A stretch of DNA of 64,000 bases, taken from assembly GCF_900187125.1 (NCBI RefSeq), contig NZ_LT906468.1:3472001-3536000 (forward strand), written 5' to 3'. Origin of the DNA: Sphingobacterium mizutaii (GTDB lineage: Bacteria > Bacteroidota > Bacteroidia > Sphingobacteriales > Sphingobacteriaceae). Positions 48,381 through 56,600 of the stretch are shown piece after piece. Position 1 is the stretch's first letter, and every line of letters starts with the position of its first letter. Both the position numbers and the translations under genes were made by a program. The notes under the pieces were generated by a model that was not told the DNA's origin, did no database searches, and saw nothing but the letters and a program-made list of their open reading frames with translations.

Positions 48381-48418
48381 CGGTTGTCGAGCGAAGCTGA
48401 GATGCCGCTCGCCAACCG
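48381..48418. repeat. hairpin repeat, second copy of the 25-base core
   Basis: CGGTTGTCGAGCG (48381-48393) pairs with CGCTCGCCAACCG (48406-48418) at 12 of 13 positions. Its left half and loop repeat the sequence at 47774-47798. A GGTGTTCGACAGGCTCACC stretch follows shortly after. Confidence 0.75.
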
Positions 48419-48527
48419 AGGATACGGTGTTCGACAGGCTCACCCATCGGATGGACCAAGGTAAAGACGTCTGATAGGGTATCAACCTTTTTATATATCA
48501 TGGTTTATGGCTTATTCGTAAAAGAAA

Positions 48528-48551
48528 AAAGGTTCGCTTTCGCGAACCTTT
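48528..48551 (-). terminator. terminator of the VWA-protein gene
   Basis: A 10-bp stem, AAAGGTTCGC (48528-48537) with GCGAACCTTT (48542-48551), is followed on the minus strand by a T-run, 39 bp beyond the stop. Confidence 0.85.
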
Positions 48552-48590
48552 AAAAATAATAACCTTTAAAAACTATTTATCTCTACCTTT

Positions 48591-50423
48591 TTACTTTTCT
48601 GTGTCGACAATTGACTTACTATTTTCTGCCATACGAATAAATTCTGCGCGATAGCCTTCATCATCTTTTCCTTTTGCAGCTTTTGCACGGGCGATCAAGC
48701 TTGAAAAGCTTGAATTTTGCTTGTAATCTGAATTGCGCAGCAACATTCCAAATTCAGCAACTGCGGTTGCAAAACGGAAATCCTCGCTTATGGAATCAAA
48801 TGCTTTGGGGGCATCTTTCACGACAGTCTGTTGCAATTCACTCTTGTCGGATTTTGGATCTTTGTACCTGAATTTCACAGTCGCCAACTCTCCGTTCTTG
48901 GAACCCAAGTTTGGTTTATCATTATTCTGGTATTTCAAAGGGTCCACCGTTCCAATAATCGAACTCTTTACTCCTACTGGAATGATTTCATAAATCGCAG
49001 TTACGGTATGTCCAACGCCCATATCACCGCCGATCTTAGCATCATTATTGAAGTCTTCTGCTTCCAATAAACGGTTTTCATAGCCCACCAATCTATAGGC
49101 CTGTACATAGGCAGGATTAAACTCCACTTGGATCTTCACATCCTTAGCAACGGTAAACAAGGTCGCTCCAAATTCAGTCACCATCGCCTTTCTCGCTTCT
49201 GAAATATTGTCTATATACGCATAGTTACCTCTTCCCTTGTCAGCCAAAGTCTCCATCTTGCTATCTTTCAGGTTGCCCATTCCATATCCAAGTACAGTCA
49301 GGTTCACTCCACTTTCACGTTCTTTGGCAATCAGGTCCTCCATCGCTTCATCACTGGACTCACCTACATTGAAATCACCATCCGATGCCAGGATAATTCT
49401 GTTATTGCCATCCTTAATAAAATTCGCGCGGGCAATCTGATAGGCTTTCTTGATCCCTTCTCCACCGGCAGTAGATCCACCAGCGGTCAGTTCATCGATC
49501 GCAGTCTTGATTTTCATTTTTTGATCACCGCGGGTGCTTTCTAATTTAACGCCCGCTGAACCTGCATAGGTCACAATAGCAACCTTATCTTCTGGTCTCA
49601 ATTGATCGACCAACATTTTCAAGGAAGACTGCACCAATGGCAATCTATTATCACCCATCATGGATCCTGAAACATCGATCAAGAACACAAAATTGGAGGC
49701 CTTTAAATTTTCCTTAGGGATATCTTTTGCCTTCAAGGCAATTCGCATCAATTGATGCTCCTTGTTCCATGGCGAAGTGGTCAATTCGGTATAGATCTTC
49801 ACTGGGTCGCCATTGTTCGGCCCCTGTAAATCATATTGGAAATAATTGATCATCTCTTCAACCCTTACTGCATCTTTCGGAGGCAATTGACCAGCATTGA
49901 TCATCCTTCTTACATTAGAATAAGAAGCGGCATCCACATCCACTGCAAAAGTTGACAAAGCTTCTTTTGTAGGAGAAATAAAACCATTCTCATCAAAACG
50001 ATCGTAAGTTTCCGTATTTTGAGGTCTAGGTTGAACATAAAGACCGTATGCACGTCCTTGTATACTTCCTATCATTTTACTTTTTGCCGTATTGCCATGG
50101 CCAATGACAACAACCTCTTCTAATAAAGTATTTTCGGCTTGCAGTATTACCTTAATGGTTTTCTTCTTGCCTACCTTTACTTTTTTAGTTTCGTACCCTA
50201 AAAATTTAAAAACCAAAATATCTTTTTCAGCAGCTTTTATGGAAAATGCACCTTGCTGATCGGTCAGCGTTGATTGCTGCTTTCCTTCCACACGAACCTC
50301 CACACCAGCAAGTGCGGCCTGTGTTCCCGCCTCAGTTACAATACCTTTAATGATTCCTTCTTGGGCTAGTCCGCTACTACCTAGAGTAAGCAAAAAGACT
50401 AATAATGCAAATATTTTATTCAT
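48591..50423 (-). CDS. secreted VWA-domain protein with carboxypeptidase-like domain (YfbK family)
   Basis: A 610-residue exported protein. The signal peptide covers 1-20 (FALLVFLLTLGSSGLA). A carboxypeptidase-D-like beta domain lies at about 24-97, ending in LLEEVVVIGHG, the motif that links such domains to plug regions in SusC-type receptors. The YfbK N-terminal region follows (STFAVDVDAASYSNVRRMIN). A von Willebrand A domain has an intact MIDAS motif, D250VSGS. The C-terminal YfbK-like domain ends the protein. It probably binds a protein or ligand through a metal ion in the envelope. It is divergent from the ECF sigma gene. Confidence 0.88.
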   Translation of the reverse strand: MNKIFALLVFLLTLGSSGLAQEGIIKGIVTEAGTQAALAGVEVRVEGKQQSTLTDQQGAFSIKAAEKDILVFKFLGYETKKVKVGKKKTIKVILQAENTLLEEVVVIGHGNTAKSKMIGSIQGRAYGLYVQPRPQNTETYDRFDENGFISPTKEALSTFAVDVDAASYSNVRRMINAGQLPPKDAVRVEEMINYFQYDLQGPNNGDPVKIYTELTTSPWNKEHQLMRIALKAKDIPKENLKASNFVFLIDVSGSMMGDNRLPLVQSSLKMLVDQLRPEDKVAIVTYAGSAGVKLESTRGDQKMKIKTAIDELTAGGSTAGGEGIKKAYQIARANFIKDGNNRIILASDGDFNVGESSDEAMEDLIAKERESGVNLTVLGYGMGNLKDSKMETLADKGRGNYAYIDNISEARKAMVTEFGATLFTVAKDVKIQVEFNPAYVQAYRLVGYENRLLEAEDFNNDAKIGGDMGVGHTVTAIYEIIPVGVKSSIIGTVDPLKYQNNDKPNLGSKNGELATVKFRYKDPKSDKSELQQTVVKDAPKAFDSISEDFRFATAVAEFGMLLRNSDYKQNSSFSSLIARAKAAKGKDDEGYRAEFIRMAENSKSIVDTEK

Positions 50424-50502
50424 GACTAGTAAGTTTTGCCAAGGGATGCAGAAAAAATCAAATTTCCATAAACGAGAAAAAAAAATTAATTTTCAGCAGT
50501 AA

Positions 50503-51078
50503 ATGAGCACTAGGACCTTGTCAAAACAGAAAAATCTATCGGATGAAGATCTGCTAAAACTCTATCTGCTGGATGGCGACCTCAACCATCTGGGTGACCT
50601 CTATCAAAAGCATAGTGAAATGGTCTATTATGTGTGTTTACGCTACTTTAAAGAGACTGAGCGCAGCCAGGATGCCGTCATGCAGATCTTTGAAGAACTT
50701 ATCGACAAAGTCAAGAAACAAGACATCCAAGACTTCCCACGCTGGCTCTATGTGGTCAGTAAGAACCATTGCCTGATGGCCTTGCGTTCTGCAAAAAACA
50801 AACAAGAAATTGTTACAGATAATTTTGTGGAATTTTCTATGAACCTGCATCAGGAGGAAAACTATCAAGAAAGGGAGGAACAGTTATTGAGACTGGAAAG
50901 CTGCTTGGATACCTTAATAGAAAAACAAAAGAAAAGTATTCAGCTCTTTTTCATCGAACAGAAATGCTACAAAGAAGTGGTCGAAATAACCGGTTTCAGC
51001 ATGAACGATGTAAAAAGCTATATCCAAAATGGCAAAAGGAATTTGAAGAACTGTATGGAAAGGAATTCTCATGAATAA
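50503..51078 (+). CDS. ECF-type RNA polymerase sigma factor
   Basis: A 191-residue sigma-70 family protein with only regions 2 and 4, as in extracytoplasmic-function sigma factors. Region 2 is seen in YQKHSEMVYYVCLRYFKETE, with the -10-binding stretch around FPRWLYVVSKNHCLMALR. Region 4 is a degenerate helix-turn-helix (CYKEVVEITGFSMNDVKSYIQNGKRNLK). Its 3' end overlaps the next gene, a membrane protein, by 8 bp, typical of a sigma/anti-sigma pair. Target promoters are not shown. Confidence 0.88.
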   Translation: MSTRTLSKQKNLSDEDLLKLYLLDGDLNHLGDLYQKHSEMVYYVCLRYFKETERSQDAVMQIFEELIDKVKKQDIQDFPRWLYVVSKNHCLMALRSAKNKQEIVTDNFVEFSMNLHQEENYQEREEQLLRLESCLDTLIEKQKKSIQLFFIEQKCYKEVVEITGFSMNDVKSYIQNGKRNLKNCMERNSHE

Positions 51079-52363
51079 GAACTTTGACATAGCATACCTA
51101 CGTAAATACGTGAACGGAGAACTGAGCGACTCCGAAATGTATGCTATTGAAAAGGCATCTCATGAAGATGAACTTTTAATGGATGTATTGATGGGACTGG
51201 AAGAGGAGAAAAAACTAAACAGCCCGTTAGAGGTTGCAGACCTTCATACCGCTATTTTCGAAAGAACGCATCCAGAGAAAGTAAGGTCAATCAGCTTCTA
51301 TAGAAACCTATCCATCGCAGCTTCGGTGTTACTGGCATTAGGTATTGGCAGCATTTGGTATTTAAATAGAGATCAGAACAAGGTTGCTGAGACGATGGAA
51401 ACCGTTGCCATGGACAATAAGGTTGAGGTTCCTACTGATACCACCTTGAACAGTATCCATCTGGATAGTTTAGATGCTATCTCGGATGAGGATAACCTGA
51501 TTGCACTTGCTACTCCTACCGAACCAGCACAAGCAGAAACTGCAAAGCCAGAAGAAAGAAAGCAATCCAGTAAGGTAAGCAGACCTACAGTGGAAGAGGT
51601 CCTAGCGGATAACCAGGATGTATTCTTACGGGAAGTACCTCGTGCTGATACCAGCGCATTCCATGATAAATACGACAATATGATAGCATCCAACGATGCT
51701 AGATCCTTCAAAAGGGCTGACCAATCCAATGTAATCGTGATGAATGGCAAAGCGCCAGCCAAGTCAAAACTCGCTGGACAGGTTGCCGGCGTCGCTGCCG
51801 ATCGCATCAGCTCGCTTCAAGATGTTAAAAAATTAGCCACCGGCCGTGTGCTAGACCAACAATCGGGAAGACCGATTGTCAGTGCTTCGGTACGTGATGT
51901 CAAAACCAACGATGTGGTCATGACTGATTCTTCCGGACAATATATCATGCCATTGACTTCCGATAACCAAAAGCTGGAAATCCTTTCCCTCGGTTATGAA
52001 AAGGAATTGATTACTGCTAGCAACAATAAAATCGTCCAGCTAAAACCTAGCTTCGGAGATTTAGATGAAGTCGTGGTGGTTGGTTATGGAAATAAGACCC
52101 AAAAAGTAAAATCAGAACCATTGGTGGGTTGGGTTGCCTACAAGAAATACATCAATGATAATTCTTACCAGACCCTCTTAGGCAAGGGCTCTGTTACCTT
52201 GGTCTTCGATATCTCTACTTTCGGAAGACCGATCGATATCAGCATCAAGAAATCCAGCAATCCAGACCTAAGCCAAAAAGCCATTCAGATTATCCAGAAT
52301 GGACCTGATTGGAAAAAAGGAAATGATGGCAAAAAGATTGAAGTCAAGATCAATTTCAGATAA
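51071..52363 (+). CDS. putative membrane anti-sigma protein with carboxypeptidase-like and TonB-C-like domains
   Basis: A 430-residue single-pass membrane protein. Residues 1-75 form a cytosolic helical domain that could hold the sigma factor (FDIAYLRKYVNGELSDSEMY). The membrane segment is about 79-97. A long Thr/Ala/Glu-rich periplasmic linker follows. Then come a carboxypeptidase-D-like domain (257-325), the motif LDEVVVVGYG (331-340) and a C-terminal domain (350-430) like TonB-C. Translational overlap with the sigma gene suggests they act together. Anti-sigma function is inferred. Confidence 0.78.
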   Translation: MNKNFDIAYLRKYVNGELSDSEMYAIEKASHEDELLMDVLMGLEEEKKLNSPLEVADLHTAIFERTHPEKVRSISFYRNLSIAASVLLALGIGSIWYLNRDQNKVAETMETVAMDNKVEVPTDTTLNSIHLDSLDAISDEDNLIALATPTEPAQAETAKPEERKQSSKVSRPTVEEVLADNQDVFLREVPRADTSAFHDKYDNMIASNDARSFKRADQSNVIVMNGKAPAKSKLAGQVAGVAADRISSLQDVKKLATGRVLDQQSGRPIVSASVRDVKTNDVVMTDSSGQYIMPLTSDNQKLEILSLGYEKELITASNNKIVQLKPSFGDLDEVVVVGYGNKTQKVKSEPLVGWVAYKKYINDNSYQTLLGKGSVTLVFDISTFGRPIDISIKKSSNPDLSQKAIQIIQNGPDWKKGNDGKKIEVKINFR

Positions 52364-52402
52364 GATAAATCCGATTTAATTTTTAGTCAGATTAAAACAT
52401 TA

Positions 52403-52427
52403 AAGGATAAATGAGAAATTTATCCTT
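52403..52427 (+). terminator. hairpin after the anti-sigma-like gene
   Basis: A 10-bp perfect stem, AAGGATAAAT (52403-52412) with ATTTATCCTT (52418-52427), lies 40 bp after the stop. There is no strong T-run. Confidence 0.5.
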
Positions 52428-52464
52428 ACCAATGCTGCAATTATCCTTCGGGAATGGTCCGAGA

Positions 52465-52510
52465 CTTATTCGAGACATATTGCGAGATTTCCGAATAAGT
52501 CTCGAATAAG
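52465..52510. repeat. palindromic element (family copy 2)
   Basis: Perfect 12-base arms CTTATTCGAGAC (52465-52476) and GTCTCGAATAAG (52499-52510) enclose ATATTGCGA and TTCCGAAT. It shares several strings with the element at 19360-19428. It lies between two convergent genes and could act as a terminator hairpin. Confidence 0.8.
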
Positions 52511-52598
52511 GTCAAGTGGTATGCTGAAATATAAATACTAAAAATTTTCTGGCGATTGCATGCCTGGAGAATCCTGAGGAAGCTCCAATTGAGCTGGT

Positions 52599-53600
52599 TT
52601 ACACTCCCATTCTAGCTACAGGCCCTACTTCTTGTCCGATAAAATCTTCTTTCAAGAACTTTTGGTAACCGGCAATGGCAATCATGGCCGCATTGTCAGT
52701 GCAATACTCGAATTTAGGGATAAATACATTCCAATTATATTTTTTCCCCATTTCGATCAGTCCATTTCTTAAACCAGAATTCGCAGATACCCCTCCTGCG
52801 ATAGCGATATCCTTCACTCCAGTCTGTTTGGCTGCTTTCTTTAATTTATTCAATAGGATGGAAACGATACGGCTCTGAACTGAAGCACAAAGATCATCCA
52901 TTTTTTCGTTCAAGAAATTAGGGTTCTGTTTTACTTCAGCCTGCACCAAATATAAGATTGCGGTTTTCAAACCAGAGAAACTGAAATTCAGATCAGCGAT
53001 CTGCGGTTCGGGCAACTTAAAGGCATCGGGATTACCGTTTTGGGCATGTTTATCGATCAAAGGACCACCTGGATAAGGTAAGTCCAAAATCTTTGCTGTC
53101 TTATCAAAGGCCTCTCCGGCAGCATCGTCTAAGGTTTCACCTAGCAATTCCATCTCAAAATAATCCTTGACCAAAACGATCTGGGTATGTCCACCTGAAA
53201 CGGTAAGACATAGAAATGGGAATTGGGGCTTCGGATTATCGATAAAATGTGCCAAGATATGAGCTTGCATATGATTGACATCGATCAAAGGGATATCCAT
53301 TGCCAAGGCAAATGATTTAGCGAAGGAAGTTCCAACCAATAATGCACCTAAAAGTCCAGGCCCTCGCGTAAAAGCTACTGCATCTATGTCATTTTTCCGT
53401 ATTTTAGCAGCAGCGATAGCTTGGTCTACTGTTGGAATGATGTTTTGTTGATGTGCGCGTGAAGCTAACTCAGGAACCACACCCCCATATTTAGCATGAA
53501 TTGCTTGACTTGCAATAATATTTGACTTAATTTCGCCGTCTATACATATAGAGGCCGAAGTTTCATCACATGAAGATTCTATTCCTAGAATGATGGCCAT
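52599..53600 (-). CDS. tsaD: tRNA N6-threonylcarbamoyladenosine transferase TsaD
   Basis: TsaD transfers threonylcarbamoyl from TC-AMP to A37 of ANN-decoding tRNAs, together with TsaB and TsaE. The 333-residue ASKHA protein starts IILGIESSCDETSAS. Its metal-binding His pair is His110 and His114 in NHMQAHILAH. SGGHTQIVLV and GGVSANSGLR are conserved. A minus-strand TACTTTTG (53635-53628) can serve as its promoter. Confidence 0.97.
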   Translation of the reverse strand: MAIILGIESSCDETSASICIDGEIKSNIIASQAIHAKYGGVVPELASRAHQQNIIPTVDQAIAAAKIRKNDIDAVAFTRGPGLLGALLVGTSFAKSFALAMDIPLIDVNHMQAHILAHFIDNPKPQFPFLCLTVSGGHTQIVLVKDYFEMELLGETLDDAAGEAFDKTAKILDLPYPGGPLIDKHAQNGNPDAFKLPEPQIADLNFSFSGLKTAILYLVQAEVKQNPNFLNEKMDDLCASVQSRIVSILLNKLKKAAKQTGVKDIAIAGGVSANSGLRNGLIEMGKKYNWNVFIPKFEYCTDNAAMIAIAGYQKFLKEDFIGQEVGPVARMGV

Positions 53601-53627
53601 TTTGAGAGAAGTATAAAATTTAATTTA

Positions 53628-53635
53628 CAAAAGTA
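53628..53635 (-). promoter_or_regulatory. tsaD: tsaD -7 element
   Basis: TACTTTTG on the minus strand matches TAnnTTTG, 27 bp before the tsaD ATG. It lies within the probable 5' coding extension of the divergent tamB-like gene. Confidence 0.5.
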
Positions 53636-53694
53636 TCAAAAAAATACTTAAAATAACGCTTATTAGCCTGCTCAGCATCCTTGCTCTGCTGTCG

Positions 53695-56600
53695 GTGATT
53701 TTATTCTCTTTACAATTTTCATCTGTTCAAACATTTGTCACTAAAAAAGTGGCTAAATACCTTTCTAAAGAACTCAATGCCAAAGTAGAAATTGGCAGCA
53801 TTTACTTTAAGCCTTTCTCCGAACTGAATCTATATGATTTCAACCTTTCGGACCAAGATGGGAATCCCATTCTTTCTGCAAAAAAATTAAATGCAGATCT
53901 TATCCTAACTGATTTTTTCCAGGATAAGATCGTCATTGAAAAACTGAATATTGAAAGTGCTTATGTGGATTTCCAGGTCTACAAAGACAGTTCGAACATC
54001 AAATTCCTGATAGACTATTTCAGTCCCAAAAAGAAAAAGAAAACAGGTCCAAAGAAAAAAATGGAGCTGAAATTATATGCCCTGAATCTGGTTGACAACC
54101 ATGTCAAGATTATTAACCATACCCAAAAGCACCATAGCCGAGGGGTAGATTTTTCAGATATAGAACTGACCCATCTATCCGGTAATTTCAGGAATATAGA
54201 ACAGGATAGCAGCTCGATAAAGGCCAAGATCAAGAAGTTGACCTTCCAGGAGAAATCAGGTTTTATCGTTCGGGAACTAAGTGCAGATGCTTTTGTCAGG
54301 GATAAATCCATGGAATTTGAGCAGTTGCGCCTAATCACCAACAATTCCACTTTGGGAAGACACTTAAAATTCAGCTATAAAGATTTTGGGGACTTTGGCG
54401 ATTTCGTCAAGAAGGTCCAGATCGAGTCCAGCATGCACAATGTATTCGTTGATTCCAAAGATATTGAATACTTTGCTCCAGACATGAAATTTGTCAAGTT
54501 CAAGGCCAAGGTAAACCAAGGAGAAGTAAAGGGTACGGTCGCCAATATGTCTGTGAAAGATGCCGATATCCAAACCGGTGAAGAAACGAGGTTAGTTGGA
54601 GATTTCAGTATCAAGGGTCTCCCCGATATCAATAAGACCATTTTTGATTTCCAAGCCGACCAACTGCGGACCAGTGCTTCGGATGTGGAAAAGTTGGTCC
54701 CTGAACTGTCGAACCAGAGTTCCTTCGCTTTGCCTGAGCAACTCCATCGATTGGGACTGATCAATTTTGCAGGTTCCTTCAAAGGATTATACAATTTATT
54801 TGATGTGGAAGGAACCTTCAACACGGAATTAGGAAAGATCGAAACCAACAGTAAAATTGATATCCAAAAGAATATCCAGTATGCTGGGAACATGAAATCC
54901 GAGGAGTTTCAGATCGGGAACCTGATCAACAGCAATACCATCAAGAATTCAGCTTTTAACTTGGAGTTTGATGGCCAAAACCTAGATTTCAAAGAAATTC
55001 AATTGAATATCATTGGCGATTTGCGAAGATTCCAGCTCAACAACTACCAATACGATAGTGTATCGGTTGATGCCTTTCTATTTGAAGAGCAGATTGAGAT
55101 GAATGGCCATATCAGCGATCCGAATATTGCCTTAGCCTATGATTCAAAGATCAACCTGAGCGGAGAATTCAATATTTACAATGTAGACGCCCAGGTCGAT
55201 CAAATCAACCTGAAAAAATTAGGCTTGGTCAATAAGGATAGCATCATTATCTATGATTCCAATATCAGCACGCACCTTACAGGAAATAACTTGAACAATT
55301 TGAATGGTGATCTAAGAGCCAATCAGATCTCCATGCAGACCAGTAAGGGGAAATTCAGCATCGATGATGTGTTCTTTGCGGCTGAAGGGAATGAAACAGA
55401 CAGGCTCTTGACCCTAAAATCCAATGTGATGGATGGGGAGATGAAAGGCGTAATCGATTTGAACACCCTTGTACCCTATTTCAAGGCTCTAGCCATGAAA
55501 TATGCGCCTGCCATTGGCTTGGAAACCGAAAGCTACAATCCACAGATTTTTGATCTGGAACTCAATATCAAGTCTTTTGAACCAGTATCGGCTTTCTTGG
55601 ATCCAACCTTAACCCTTGAAGATGGAGCCACATTGGAAGCGCATTTTAATTCTGAAGATTTTACGGCACAATTCAATGCCTTTAGCCCGTTTGTAAAATA
55701 TCAAGGAGTTAATCTTCAGAATTTAAGCATTGATGAAATTGCCGATGAGCATGCCTTCTCCTTAAACCTAAAAGCAGATAAGGTCTTTTTGACAGACTCT
55801 GTTTTTGTCAATAATGTAGAGATCAACAATGTGCTTTCCAAGGACAGCCTTTTATTCAACATCAAAGGTGCGGAGGAAACCGAAAAGAATTATATGCGCT
55901 TGAATGGTAACATTCACTTCGCTCACAATAAACCCGCTTATATCCGATTTGAGGAGTCCACGATCGTGGTGAATTATGAACCTTGGGCTTTCAACAAAGA
56001 CGCTGAAATGCGGGTTTCCAAAGGGAAATTCTATTTAAATAACTTAATTGCTTCCCAAGTAAACCAGCGCGTGGAATTCAATGGAATACTATCCAATGAG
56101 GACGATAAGCTGGACATCCGCTTCGAAAGGTTCAACCTGCATTCCTTGGAAACGGTTACCAAGCCAATGGGGGTACATTTGGATGGTGAATTGAATGGAA
56201 ATATTGAATTACATTCCATTTTCAAAAAACCCTATCTCTCAGCAAACGTTACGACTACACCATTGGTATGGAATCAAATTCCGATTGGACAATTGGTCCT
56301 TTTGGCCGATTTTGATCCGGAATCCAAAGTAGCGAATCTGGATTTCCAATTATTAGATGATCGAAAAAGAGGCTTGACTTTGAACGGCACCTATCAGGTC
56401 GTATCGGGTGAGCAAGCCATTAATCTAAAAGGAAACCTGAACCAAACGGAACTGATCTTGTTCCAGCCTTTTATCCGCACATTGGCTTCGGATCTGGAAG
56501 GAAAGATGGATGCCGACCTACAAATCACAGGGACACTTCAAAATCCGCAGATCAATGGTACAGCAAAAATAGAAAGTGCATCCTTTAAGGTCAATTATCT

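Larger units (their letters stand above)
47669..48527. repeat. gene-free island of short repeats and hairpins
   Basis: About 860 bp without a credible gene. It holds a hairpin ATCCATAC-T-GTATGGAT (47672-47688). A 19-base direct repeat GGATGTTCGGGATAAGAGG occurs at 47685-47703 and 47716-47734. A hairpin TGCACC-GAAA-GGTGCA with a GNRA loop is at 47899-47914. A 25-base repeat occurs at 47774-47798 and 48381-48405 (23 of 25 equal). The symmetric palindromic element at 48146-48296 is listed separately. Confidence 0.8.

Noticed and set aside
47669..48590. A hidden gene or tRNA in the island after lutB
   Set aside because: I found no frame with plausible codon pattern and no cloverleaf; the sequence is explained by repeats and hairpins.
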